NCBI GenBank assembly: GCA_014874475.1 | Contig: JADBJJ010000008.1 | Location: forward strand, 64,893-104,321 | DNA length: 39,429 bases | Source: Chloroflexota bacterium | GTDB taxonomy: Bacteria; Chloroflexota; Anaerolineae; B4-G1; DUEL01 | Reading direction: 5' to 3' | Shown: positions 8,353 to 16,420 of the stretch, in pieces | Position numbering within the stretch: the stretch's first letter is position 1 | How the letters are laid out: each line of letters opens with the position of its first letter | Position numbers and translations under genes: made by a program | Notes under the pieces: generated by a model | What the model saw: the letters and a program-made list of their open reading frames with translations, nothing else | Database searches by the model: none | What the model was told of the DNA's origin: nothing

Positions 8353-9477
8353 TTACAGCGCCATCGCCACCAACTCGGCAATGTCCATCACCCTCAGCCG
8401 CTCGGAGAGCCCCTTCACCTTCACTGCGTCGTCCAGCATCGCCATACAGAAGGGACAGGCGACGGCGAGAATCTCGGCGCCGGTATCGGCGGCTTCCTGG
8501 ACCCGCTGGAAGGCCAGCCGTCCCTCGGTGTTGGTCCCTTCAAACCACATCCGCCCGCCGCCGCCTTCGCAGCAGAGGCTCCGATCCCGGATGCGGTCCA
8601 TCTCCACAAACTTCACACCCGGAATGGCCTTCAGGACCTCCCGAGGCTCGTCAAAAATCCCGTTCTGCTTGCCCAGGAAGCACGGGTCATGGTAAGTAAC
8701 CACCTTTTCCACCCGACCCGTCATATTCAGCCGCCCTTCCTCCAGGAGACGAGCCAGCGCCTGGGTGTAGTGCAGGACATCCATCCCCAGTTGGTACTCG
8801 TGGCGGAAGGTGTTCATACAATGCGGCGAGGTCGTCACCATCCGCGCCACGCCGACCTCCTCCAGCAGTGGCTTTCCTTCCTCCACCAGCATCTCAAAAA
8901 GGCCCATCTCCCCCACCCGGCGCACCTCGTTCCCACAGCAGGTCTCCTCTGTGCCCAGGTGGCCCAAGTCCACCCCGGCGGCCTGGAGCACCCGGACCAG
9001 CGCCTTCGTCGCCGCCTGGGCGCGGATATCGTAGGCGGAACTGCAACAGGTGAAGAGGAGCGTCTCGCAGCCCTCCTGGGCCGATTTGACCTCCAGCCCG
9101 TCCATCCAGGCAATCCGGTCCTCCCGCGCGTACCCCAGCGGGTTACCCTGGCGGAAGATGCCCATCAGCGCGTTGCCAATGGTGCTGGGCACCTTTCCCT
9201 CCTCCACCAGCAAACTCCGCAGGGCGATGATGACCTCCGCCGGACGGACGTCCTTTGGACAGCGCTCCACACAGGTGAAGCAGCAGGTGCAGTCCCAGAG
9301 TGCCTCCTCGTGGATCGGTCCTGCGATGTCACCGATCAGCGCGCCGTAGACCAGGGAGCGAACGTTCAGCACCGTCGTCATAGAAACGGGACACCCACCG
9401 GTGCACTTCCCACACTGGATGCAACTGAAGAGGTCCAGGCCCAGTCCGATTTCCCGCGCGTGCTGCTGGATGTCCAT
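8353..9477 (-). CDS. hdrD: HdrD-type iron-sulfur protein (HdrC and HdrB fused)
   Basis: 374 residues; ATG 9477 with GGGAGG upstream. The N-terminus has two 4Fe-4S sets (C19/C22/C25/C29 and C63/C66/C69/C73), as in HdrC. The rest is a two-repeat CCG domain (FTCCSSAYD, EETCCGNE, HDPCFLG, CCEGGGGR, CPFCMAML), as in HdrB/HdrD, GlpC and related oxidoreductases. In HdrB-type proteins the CCG repeats hold non-cubane clusters acting on a disulfide. The second repeat here reads CCEGGGGR, as in HdrD/LutA-like members, so the substrate may be a small-molecule disulfide, DsrC-like protein thiols or none (relay). No membrane anchor (HdrE) is adjacent, which suggests a soluble partner of the flanking HdrA proteins, comparable to BamD in class II benzoyl-CoA reductase complexes. 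Confidence 0.88.
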   Translation of the reverse strand: MDIQQHAREIGLGLDLFSCIQCGKCTGGCPVSMTTVLNVRSLVYGALIGDIAGPIHEEALWDCTCCFTCVERCPKDVRPAEVIIALRSLLVEEGKVPSTIGNALMGIFRQGNPLGYAREDRIAWMDGLEVKSAQEGCETLLFTCCSSAYDIRAQAATKALVRVLQAAGVDLGHLGTEETCCGNEVRRVGEMGLFEMLVEEGKPLLEEVGVARMVTTSPHCMNTFRHEYQLGMDVLHYTQALARLLEEGRLNMTGRVEKVVTYHDPCFLGKQNGIFDEPREVLKAIPGVKFVEMDRIRDRSLCCEGGGGRMWFEGTNTEGRLAFQRVQEAADTGAEILAVACPFCMAMLDDAVKVKGLSERLRVMDIAELVAMAL

Positions 9478-9605
9478 AAGATTATGCCTCCCGAATCATC
9501 AATTTCACTGATTGAGTAGCCATCCGGCCTACCCAACCGTTTGGACACATAAGAACTTCTCATCAGAGGCAACCGGTGGACATTGGTCTATGGCCACCCT
9601 GCACC

Positions 9606-10919
9606 TCACCGAGAACGCGTCTGATGCAAAACCACCAGCGCCGAAGCCGCCGCGGCCTTCGCCTGGGCGACCGTATCCGGAATGTCCTTGGGGCTCTGGC
9701 AGCAGCCCGCCAGAAAGACCCCCGTTCGGGCGGTCTCCACCGGTCGGTACTTGGGATGGGCCTCCTGGAAAAACCCATCGGGCGAGCAGGCCAGGCCCAG
9801 CAACTGGGCCACAGCGGGCGTGTCGGCCCTCGGGACCACCGCCGTCGCCAGCACCACCAGGTCGGCCTCCACCTCCACCGTCCGGCCCAGCAGCGAGTCC
9901 TCCGCCCGCACCACCAACCGGTCCCCCCGCCTGTAGACTTCCGACGGCTCCCCCCGTCGGTAAATGACCCGCTCCTCCTTCACCCGGTCGTAGAACTCCT
10001 CGTACCCCTTGCCGAAGGCCCGCATATCAATGTAAAAGACGGTGATCCGGGCGTTCGGGAGTTTATCCCGCACCAGGTGCGCGTGCTTGGCAGTGTACAT
10101 GCAGCAAATCCGGGAGCAGTACGGGACTCCAGTGTGCGGGTCCCGGGAACCGACGCAGTGGATAAAGACCACGTCCTGCGGCTCATTCCCGTTGAGGACG
10201 ACTTTCCCTCCCGTCGGCCCGGACGCCGAAGAGAGCCGCTCAAACTCCAGCCCGGTGATGACGTTCGGATAGACCCCGTAGCCGAACTCCGGCTTTGTGC
10301 GCGGGTCCATCAGGTCAAAGCCGGTGGCGACGATAATTGCCGCGACATCTACCTTCACGATGCGCTCTTTCTGCTCAAAGTTGATGGCGTCTGCGGGGCA
10401 GGCATCCTTGCACAAAAAGGTCTTGCCGCAGACGCCGCGGGTCAGATAGAGACAGGTCTCGGGGTCTACGGTGTAAATAAGGGGGACCGCCTGGGGAAAG
10501 GGGACGTAGATGGCCGACCGTTTGCTCAGTCCCTGGTTGAACGTATCCACCACCCGCCCCCGCATCCGGCAGGCCTGGGCACATGCCCCGCAACCGCGGC
10601 AAAGGTCCTCCTCCACGTAGCGAGGCTTCCTGCGGATGGTGACGTGAAACGCCCCCGCCTCCCCCTCCACAGCAACCACCTCGGAGTAGGTCATCAGTTC
10701 AATATTCGGGTGCTGGCCCACACTCACCATCTTGGGCGTGAGAATACAGGACGAACAGTCCAGCGTCGGGAAGGTCTTATCCAGTTGGGCCATCCGGCCC
10801 CCCACGCTGGGCTCCCGTTCCACCAGATAGACGGGATAACCGGCATCAGCAATATCCAGCGCGGCCTGAATGCCGGCGATGCCCGCACCGATGACCAGTG
10901 CTGCTGGTTTCTGGGCCAT
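9606..10919 (-). CDS. Short HdrA-like flavoprotein (QmoA-like)
   Basis: 437 residues from ATG 10919 (AGGAGG upstream). It starts directly with the FAD motif GAGIAG (11-16), so it lacks the HdrA N-terminal cluster domain. It has the inserted iron-sulfur region (C107/C110/C113/C117, then C156, C164, C170, C174) and the CVGSRD and YCSRICCMY signatures. It stops right after the AKAAAASAL helix, exactly where full HdrA proteins continue into two ferredoxin motifs, and those are absent. I found no continuation of a ferredoxin domain in the 128-base gap downstream, so this appears to be a true short form. The layout is that of QmoA in sulfate reducers. With HdrD, HdrA and MvhD following, it would be one of several flavin subunits of a larger soluble complex. 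Confidence 0.88.
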   Translation of the reverse strand: MAQKPAALVIGAGIAGIQAALDIADAGYPVYLVEREPSVGGRMAQLDKTFPTLDCSSCILTPKMVSVGQHPNIELMTYSEVVAVEGEAGAFHVTIRRKPRYVEEDLCRGCGACAQACRMRGRVVDTFNQGLSKRSAIYVPFPQAVPLIYTVDPETCLYLTRGVCGKTFLCKDACPADAINFEQKERIVKVDVAAIIVATGFDLMDPRTKPEFGYGVYPNVITGLEFERLSSASGPTGGKVVLNGNEPQDVVFIHCVGSRDPHTGVPYCSRICCMYTAKHAHLVRDKLPNARITVFYIDMRAFGKGYEEFYDRVKEERVIYRRGEPSEVYRRGDRLVVRAEDSLLGRTVEVEADLVVLATAVVPRADTPAVAQLLGLACSPDGFFQEAHPKYRPVETARTGVFLAGCCQSPKDIPDTVAQAKAAAASALVVLHQTRSR

Positions 10920-10945
10920 AAAAATTGCTCCTCCTAAAGTGAACC

Positions 10946-10966
10946 TTCACCGGCCTCTGCGGTGAA
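10946..10966 (-). other. Perfect 7-bp hairpin directly after the tandem hdrA stop codon
   Basis: TTCACCG and CGGTGAA flank a 7-base loop. It starts two bases past the TAA stop of the tandem hdrA and ends before the ribosome-binding site of the next hdrA. There is no T-run, so a role in RNA processing or stability between two unequal cistrons is more likely than termination. Confidence 0.4.
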
Positions 10967-10967
10967 T

Positions 10968-13900
10968 TTACACCACTGCATCCACCATCTCATACACCCT
11001 GCGCGCGGCGTAGCCGACCTGCTGAGTTGCCTTGTTCGGGCAGACAGTCGCGCAGACGCCGCAGCCCATACAGAGGGCCTCTATCACCTCCGCGTACGGC
11101 CCGCCCGGTTCCAGCACTCGCGCCTCATACGGGCACGCCTCCACACAGAGCCCGCAGGCCGAACAGAGTCGGATGTTCACCCGTGCCACCGTCCGGACGA
11201 CCTCTACCTGGCCCTGTGCCAGCAGCGCCGCCGCCCGCATCGCCGCCCCCCGGGCCATCAGAATCGTCTCATCGGCCGCGCGCGGCGAATGAGCCAGCCC
11301 GCAGACGAAAATCCCCCGCTTGGTGAAATCCAAGGGCCGCATCTTCGGGTGCTCCTCCCGGAAGAACCCGTGCGCGTCCACCGGCACTCCCAACGCCTCC
11401 GCCAGAGCCCGGCTGTCGTTCGGCTCCAGCCCCGTACTGAGCACCACCAGCCCCGCCGGGAGCACCACCTCCTCCCCGGCAATCGGCTCCACCAGCCGGA
11501 CCCGAAGGCCTTCCGGGCCCGCCGTCACCTGGGGCTTATCCGGCAACTCGTAGCGCAGGAAGACCACCCCTTTCTCCCGCGCCAGCCGGTACGCGTCCTC
11601 TCGGAAGCCATACGTCCGCATCTCTCGGTAGAGGACGGTCACCTGAGCGTTGGGATTGCGCTCCTTGATCGCCAGCGCGTTGATCACTGCCTTGGTGCAA
11701 CAGATACGGCTGCAGTAGGGCCGCCCCGGCTCTCGCGATCCCACGCACTGAATCATCACCACATCGGACGGGATTTCCTTCCCCTCCGCCAGCATTTTCT
11801 CCAGTTCCCGTTGGGTTACGACGCGCGGGTCCTGGCCGTAGAGATACTCCGTCGGGAGCACCTCGCGGCCGCCGGTGGCGACAATGACGGCCCCGTACGT
11901 CTCCTCCTGCTCCCCCTTCGGCCCAACCAGACGGGCGCGGAACTGCCCCAGCCGACCCGATACCCCCTGAACCTCCGTCTTCATCAGCAGCCGGACGCGC
12001 GGCTCCTGGCTCAGTCGCTCCAGCAGTGTTATCAGCGCGGCCTGGGGGTCTCCGCTCAGACCTTTTGTCCGCGCCCACTCGCGCCACTCGTTGCCCCCAA
12101 CCGTCCGCAGTTCCCGCAACTGGCCGCCCAGCGTATCCGTCCGCTCCACCAGGTCCACCGGATAGCCCAGGTCCGCCAGCGTCAGCGCGGCGGTCATCCC
12201 CGCCAGCCCGCCGCCAATCACCAGAACCCTTCGGTTCAGCGGCTCCGCAGACGGCTGGAAGGGCTCCTGTCGGACCGCGCCCGCTACCGCCATCGCGACC
12301 AGTTCCTTGGCCTTTTCGGTGGCGATCTTCCCGTTGCGGGCGTGGGCCCCGGCGACCTCCCCCCGCAGATTGACCAGTTCCAGAAGATTGGGATTGAGGC
12401 CAGCGGCGCGCATCATCTCCGCGAAGGACTCCGCCCGGCGGATATCCGTGTACCCCGCCAGGACGACCCGGTTCAGCCGCTCCTCCCGCACGATGCGGGC
12501 GATCTCCTCCATCCCCTGGCGGGAGAGGCCGTCCCCTACCACCATCGCCTGGGCGACGTTGGGCAACGTGCGGGTGCGCTCCGCCACCGCCTCCAGGTCA
12601 ATCACCTCGCCGATCTCCCCGCGGTGGTCGCAGAAGAAGACCCCCACGCGCGGCCACTCCCAGGTGACATCGCGCTCTGCGGGCGCGCCCTCTGGGACGA
12701 CGGGCGCTTCCGCGCCGGGCGCCCCGGCAGTGGCGAGGGCTGCGGCCGCTGCGGCCACCGCCGACGCCTCCACCACCGTCTCCGGAATGTCCTTCGGCTC
12801 CCGGAACGCGCCGGCCACCAGAACACCGGCCCGCGAGACCCGCTCCGGAGCGAAAAGGTCCGTCACCGCAAACCCGTACTCATTCAGTTCCACCCCCAGC
12901 GCCTGACCCAGCGCCTGCGCCCCCAGCGGCGAGCCGAAGCCCACCACCAGGACCACCAGGTCAAACTCCTCCTCCCCCACCTTTCCGTCTTCGGCGACCG
13001 TCTTCAACAACAGGTTCCGGGTCTTCGGTCGCTCCTGGACGGCGGAGACCATGCAGCGGCAGTACGTCACCCCAGGAAGGGCCTTCGTCTCCTCTAAATA
13101 GGTCTCGTAGTCCTTCCCGTAGGTCCGGATGTCCATAAAGAAGACGGTGATCTCGGTATTCGGCGCCAGCGCCTTGACCACCCGCACGTGTTTGGCCGTG
13201 TGCATACAGCAGACGGAGGAGCAGTACCCCCGGCCAATGGACATATCCCGCGAGCCGACGCACTGGATAAAAGCGATGCGGCGCGGCCGCTCCCTGTCGG
13301 ACGGGCGGACAATGTGGGCGCCAGTGGAGCCGGCGAAACTGACCATCCGCTCAAACTGAATGCTGGTGAGGACGTTCGGGTAGTACCCCCAGCCGAACTC
13401 CCCCTTCAAGCGAGCGTCAAAAGGCTCAAAGCCCGGGCTGAGGATGACCGCCCCCACCTGCACCTGGCTCTCGGTTGGCTGCATATCCAGGTCAATCGCC
13501 TCCGTCGGGCAGACCTCCACACACTTCCCGCAGCGGGTACAGACCGACATATCAATGACGTAGGCCGGCGGAATCGCCCGCAGCGGCGGACGGTAAATCG
13601 CCCTGACCTTCGCCAGGTCGCCCTCATAGAGGCCAGGCCGTTCAACCGGGCAGACCCGGGCGCACTTCCCGCAGAGGATGCACCGCTCCGGGATGACGTA
13701 GCGCGGCCTGTGATGGAGACGGACGGTGAACGCACCCGGCTCCCCTTCCAGCCCTACCACGTCGGTGTACGGGACAATCGTGATCCGGGGATGCAGGTCG
13801 CACTCAATAGTGGGACAATACGCTGGGCGCCCCGGGACCATATAGCAGATACCGCAGGAATCGGTCGGGAAGGTTCGATCCAGCAGGTGGAGCGACCCGC

Positions 13901-14036
13901 CGATGCCGGGCGCGCTGTCCACCAGAACGACCGGATAGCCGGCCTCCGCCAGAAGCAGCGCCGACTGCATCCCCCCAATCCCCGCGCCGACGACCAGAAT
14001 AGAAGTGGAAGTTGGAATACTGACGTTGTCGGTCAT
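10968..14036 (-). CDS. hdrA: Tandem (double) HdrA flavoprotein with degenerate internal cluster domain
   Basis: 1022 residues, about twice a normal HdrA. Module 1 (1-440): FAD site VVGAGIGG (15-22), two inserted 4Fe-4S motifs (C119/C122/C125/C129 and C166/C169/C172/C176), CVGSRD and YCSSVCCMH. A low-complexity Ala/Pro linker (425-460) joins module 2: an HdrA N-terminal-type domain (463-590), FAD site VIGGGLAG (606-613), CVGSRE, YCSRICC, and two C-terminal ferredoxins (C958-C969 and C989-C999). In the 463-590 domain the usual cluster cysteines are gone except C469: FFCDHRG, VVGDGLS, LAGYTD and NLRGEV replace CHCG, YMCS, ASCS and REQC. So this HdrA copy probably lacks that 4Fe-4S cluster, unlike its paralogue at 1-2450. 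It is the first gene of the left-hand Hdr run and follows a 291-base gap. The start has only a GGGGGAACGG-type ribosome-binding site. Confidence 0.92.
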   Translation of the reverse strand: MTDNVSIPTSTSILVVGAGIGGMQSALLLAEAGYPVVLVDSAPGIGGSLHLLDRTFPTDSCGICYMVPGRPAYCPTIECDLHPRITIVPYTDVVGLEGEPGAFTVRLHHRPRYVIPERCILCGKCARVCPVERPGLYEGDLAKVRAIYRPPLRAIPPAYVIDMSVCTRCGKCVEVCPTEAIDLDMQPTESQVQVGAVILSPGFEPFDARLKGEFGWGYYPNVLTSIQFERMVSFAGSTGAHIVRPSDRERPRRIAFIQCVGSRDMSIGRGYCSSVCCMHTAKHVRVVKALAPNTEITVFFMDIRTYGKDYETYLEETKALPGVTYCRCMVSAVQERPKTRNLLLKTVAEDGKVGEEEFDLVVLVVGFGSPLGAQALGQALGVELNEYGFAVTDLFAPERVSRAGVLVAGAFREPKDIPETVVEASAVAAAAAALATAGAPGAEAPVVPEGAPAERDVTWEWPRVGVFFCDHRGEIGEVIDLEAVAERTRTLPNVAQAMVVGDGLSRQGMEEIARIVREERLNRVVLAGYTDIRRAESFAEMMRAAGLNPNLLELVNLRGEVAGAHARNGKIATEKAKELVAMAVAGAVRQEPFQPSAEPLNRRVLVIGGGLAGMTAALTLADLGYPVDLVERTDTLGGQLRELRTVGGNEWREWARTKGLSGDPQAALITLLERLSQEPRVRLLMKTEVQGVSGRLGQFRARLVGPKGEQEETYGAVIVATGGREVLPTEYLYGQDPRVVTQRELEKMLAEGKEIPSDVVMIQCVGSREPGRPYCSRICCTKAVINALAIKERNPNAQVTVLYREMRTYGFREDAYRLAREKGVVFLRYELPDKPQVTAGPEGLRVRLVEPIAGEEVVLPAGLVVLSTGLEPNDSRALAEALGVPVDAHGFFREEHPKMRPLDFTKRGIFVCGLAHSPRAADETILMARGAAMRAAALLAQGQVEVVRTVARVNIRLCSACGLCVEACPYEARVLEPGGPYAEVIEALCMGCGVCATVCPNKATQQVGYAARRVYEMVDAVV

Positions 14037-14098
14037 CCGTTCCCCCGCTGGTAAAGGGTTGGGTTCATCGGTAAACTCCTCGCCGGTGGCAAATGCGA

Positions 14099-14112
14099 GT
14101 GATGTGAATCAC
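14099..14112. promoter_or_regulatory. CRP/FNR-like dyad GTGAT-N4-ATCAC
   Basis: Perfect 5+4+5 inverted repeat located 63-76 bases upstream of the tandem hdrA start. The geometry equals that of FNR/CRP-superfamily boxes (TTGAT-N4-ATCAA), with G/C in the outermost position. Without a clear promoter beside it the role is uncertain. Confidence 0.3.
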
Positions 14113-14233
14113 GCTATCTTTGCTTTCAACGGCTCCCATCAGCACGACCTCGCCGTTCATCTACTCATAGGCTCCAGGCCAGCCGCATTGGGAAGCCCCC
14201 TCTCTACTCTACATCCGTCGCACCGATAACTCC

Positions 14234-14249
14234 AGTGTCAACTTACACT
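14234..14249. promoter_or_regulatory. Dyad AGTGT-N6-ACACT
   Basis: A 16-base inverted repeat with 5-bp arms and an A/T pair inside, in the AT-rich part of the hdrB-hdrA gap. It could be an operator for the downstream Hdr run. No regulator gene is in the window. Confidence 0.3.
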
Positions 14250-14327
14250 ATCCAATAAGACAGACGTCATATTCTAATCATTGTCGTCTTGCATATTTTG
14301 CACCTATCCTGTTAGCCCCCAGAAACT

Positions 14328-15170
14328 CTATCCGACCCTCTGGAGCACCGGCCTCGGATCGATCATATGCTTCCCCCACCACTTCTCCACTCCGGGCAGG
14401 CCGAAGGCCAGCCCCATCAGTTCGGTGAAGTAGAGGACGGGGATTTTCTTTTCCAGGTTCTGGCGGGTATCCAGGTTGATCTGACACATCCCGCAGGCGC
14501 AGGCGATAACGTCCGCCCCGGCCTCCTGGGCCTCCTGTGCCAGACGGGAAGAGAGGGTTACGACCACCCCGCTCCGGCTGAGGGAGAGGCTGGCTCCACA
14601 GCAATCCACCTTATATGACCACTCCACCGGCTCCGCGCCCAGCGCGGCCATCAGCCGGTCCATCCGGGTGGGATGCTCCGGGTCATCCCAGCCGGTGAAC
14701 TCCGGCGGGCGGACCAGGACGCAGCCGTAGTACGAGGCCACCCGCAGCCCCTTCAGCGGACGGGTCACCCGCCTGCGGACAGCCTCTATGACCTCCGGCT
14801 CCGTCAGCACCTCCAGCAGGTGACGGACGCGCGGCTGGCCCGTGTAGGTGAACCCCAGCAGCGCTTCCATCTCCTGCCGCCAGGCCAAATCCCCCCGCAA
14901 TTTCATATCCGCGACCAGGACATGCTGGTAACAGGCCGGGCACGGTGCGACGATGTCCAGCCCGTCCTTCTGGGCCAGGGCGACGTTACGCGCCGGCAGC
15001 CGCAGCGCCAGTTCGTGGTCCAGACTGTGGGCCGACGAGGCTCCACAGCAGTTCCAGTCCTCCAGTTCCGCCAACTCCACCCCCAGCGCTTCACAGACCG
15101 CGTCGGTAGAGAGGCCAAACTCTACAGCAGTGGTGCCAATGGTGCATCCGGGATAGTAGGCGTACTTCAC
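14328..15170 (-). CDS. hdrB: HdrB-type protein, second copy
   Basis: 280 residues. The start is GTG 15170, with GGAGGACACACT directly upstream. Two complete CCG repeats are visible: first C9, CCG at 42-44, and a later CPACYQH; second YYGC, DCCGAS, and CGMCQINLD. This is the classical arrangement binding two non-cubane 4Fe-4S clusters where HdrB reduces the disulfide in methanogens. It follows the longer hdrC (58-base gap), making an HdrCB pair distinct from the pair at 19442-20750; the two HdrB proteins differ clearly in sequence. No CoM-CoB chemistry is expected in a bacterium, so the natural acceptor is unknown. It is the last gene before the large control gap. Confidence 0.93.
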   Translation of the reverse strand: MKYAYYPGCTIGTTAVEFGLSTDAVCEALGVELAELEDWNCCGASSAHSLDHELALRLPARNVALAQKDGLDIVAPCPACYQHVLVADMKLRGDLAWRQEMEALLGFTYTGQPRVRHLLEVLTEPEVIEAVRRRVTRPLKGLRVASYYGCVLVRPPEFTGWDDPEHPTRMDRLMAALGAEPVEWSYKVDCCGASLSLSRSGVVVTLSSRLAQEAQEAGADVIACACGMCQINLDTRQNLEKKIPVLYFTELMGLAFGLPGVEKWWGKHMIDPRPVLQRVG

Positions 15171-15228
15171 AGTGTGTCCTCCTCGCTGAAGAAAACGAGC
15201 AGACAGGGCGACAAGGAAGCCCGCTTAT

Positions 15229-15783
15229 CTACTGGTGTCCCCCTTCGCCGGTATCCCCTTTCTGATACAACCGCCGGACCTCCGAGACCCCCCGAATCCG
15301 CTCCGGCAGGAAGGAAATCTTCCCCTTCAGGATCAGGCCAAGGCCCATCCCCAGGTCAGAGAAGAGGTCGCGGCTCAGGAGTTTGTACTCCATCAGCATG
15401 CTCAACTCATGCACCCGGCCCCAGAGGCGAATGCTATCCAGGAAGGACCGGTGGAGCGCGTAGACCATCGGGTCGGGCTTATAGCCCTCTTCCAGCGCCA
15501 TATAGCGCAGCGTATCAAACATCGGCGCCAGCCGGATGTGGTTGGGACAGCGGGTCCCGCAGGCCTCACAGCCCACGCAGAGCCAGATTGCGGAACTGGA
15601 GAGGACCTTCTCCTTCCGCCCCAACTGCACCAGCCGGATCACCTGGGCCGGTTTGTAATCCATCACAAAAGCGACGGGACACCCCGCCGAGCACTTCTGG
15701 CAAAAGTAGCAGCGCAGAACCGGCTCTCCGCTCCGCTCCTGCACTGCCCGACTGAACGAAGGCTCTATCGCTACAACCGTCAT
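15229..15783 (-). CDS. hdrC: HdrC-type iron-sulfur protein, second copy
   Basis: 184 residues from ATG 15783 (GGAGG upstream). Two 4Fe-4S motifs: C25/C28/C31/C35 (CYFCQKCSAGCP) and C69/C72/C75/C79 (CVGCEACGTRCP). HdrC links HdrA to HdrB. The protein is longer than the 134-residue copy at 20346-20750 because of a C-terminal helical tail (about 80-184) without cysteines. It is followed by hdrB and preceded by a GNAT gene and an hdrA, so it can form an HdrABC set with the hdrA at 16421-18109. Confidence 0.92.
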   Translation of the reverse strand: MTVVAIEPSFSRAVQERSGEPVLRCYFCQKCSAGCPVAFVMDYKPAQVIRLVQLGRKEKVLSSSAIWLCVGCEACGTRCPNHIRLAPMFDTLRYMALEEGYKPDPMVYALHRSFLDSIRLWGRVHELSMLMEYKLLSRDLFSDLGMGLGLILKGKISFLPERIRGVSEVRRLYQKGDTGEGGHQ

Positions 15784-15800
15784 TCCCTACCTCCGATAGC

Positions 15801-15814
15801 CTTGCGTCTTGCGA
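15801..15814. repeat. Two heptamers (CTTGCGT/CTTGCGA) in the GNAT-hdrC gap
   Basis: Two near-identical units and a degenerate third (CCTGCAT) occupy much of the 43-base gap. A weaker case of the heptamer repeats at 4935, 6102 and 33279. Confidence 0.35.
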
Positions 15815-15826
15815 TCCTGCATCGTT

Positions 15827-16402
15827 CTAAAACTTCCCCTTCTGCTCCACCAGATGCAGGACGAGAATCGCCATGTCCAGCGTTTCGCCGGTACTGGTGA
15901 TGAAGTAGTCCCGGAGCGTCGTGGCATGCTGGAAGCCCAGGTCCAGGAACGCGCTGATGACCTGGGGCTGGGTGGCGACGATTTCGCCGTACAACTGGTA
16001 GAGTCCCACGCGACGGGCAACCTCAATCAGGCTCTGCAACATCAACGTGCCGATACCCTGCCGCCGGTATTCTCGATCCAGGAAAACGCGCACCCAGGCG
16101 AGATGCCGGTGGTAGTGCTCTCCAAAGTGCAGAGTGGCGTTGCCGATCAGTTTGTCGTTGACGAAAGCGACCAGCGGGAAGACGCGCCGATAGTCCAGAT
16201 TATCCACCCAACTGGCGACGACGGTTGGGTCAGCAGCATCTATCCGGTACCATTCCAGGTCCTCCCGCGAGGCGCGGACGAAGAGGTCCACAAAAGCCTC
16301 CTTGTCCTCCTTCCGGAGGGGCCGCAGGAGCAGCCGCGCGCCGCCGGGCAGCACCTTCGTCTTGCGGTAGTTGACAATCTGATCCCAGACTTCGTTAGAC
16401 AT
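15827..16402 (-). CDS. GNAT-family N-acetyltransferase
   Basis: 191 residues, ATG 16402 with AAGGAGG upstream. It shows the GNAT fold pattern: an N-terminal LLLRPLRKED strand-helix, the LIGNATL strand, and the acetyl-CoA pyrophosphate loop (R/Q-x-x-G-x-G/A) as REYRRQGIG (110-118), followed by a helix and a LDLGF motif. GNAT enzymes move an acetyl group from acetyl-CoA to an amine; the target cannot be read from sequence. It is embedded between hdrA (18 bases upstream) and hdrC (43 bases downstream), so it is co-transcribed with Hdr genes in a cluster whose product is acetyl-CoA. Protein acetylation as feedback is a speculative possibility; a maintenance or antibiotic-type acetyltransferase carried along is equally possible. 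Confidence 0.85.
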   Translation of the reverse strand: MSNEVWDQIVNYRKTKVLPGGARLLLRPLRKEDKEAFVDLFVRASREDLEWYRIDAADPTVVASWVDNLDYRRVFPLVAFVNDKLIGNATLHFGEHYHRHLAWVRVFLDREYRRQGIGTLMLQSLIEVARRVGLYQLYGEIVATQPQVISAFLDLGFQHATTLRDYFITSTGETLDMAILVLHLVEQKGKF

Positions 16403-16420
16403 TTGTGCCTCCTTATGTGG

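Larger units (their letters stand above)
14037..14327. promoter_or_regulatory. Longest intergenic gap; probable control region of the left Hdr run
   Basis: 291 bases between hdrB and the tandem hdrA, AT-rich near 14225-14310 compared with its surroundings. It contains two dyads (14099-14112 and 14234-14249). A TTGACA on the minus strand (inside the second dyad) and a TAGAAT (14276-14271) are present but are not properly spaced with partner boxes, so no promoter is called. No reading frame with coding character is visible. Confidence 0.4.

Noticed and set aside
9378-9605. A 64-codon minus-strand frame (9378-9572) over the gap before hdrD, or a frameshifted ferredoxin tail for the short HdrA
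   Set aside because: No ferredoxin cysteine pattern appears in any frame of the gap, and the small frame overlaps the hdrD start without recognisable content.
10962-13097. A 711-codon open frame on the plus strand, and similar long plus-strand frames elsewhere (for example 726-2426 and 31043-33004)
   Set aside because: They lie antisense to genes with clear domain motifs, have no recognisable domains, and come from the GC-rich codon usage of the minus-strand genes.
14234-14263. The TTGACA in the hdrB-hdrA gap as a promoter -35 box
   Set aside because: No A/T-rich -10 hexamer lies 16-18 bases downstream on the minus strand.
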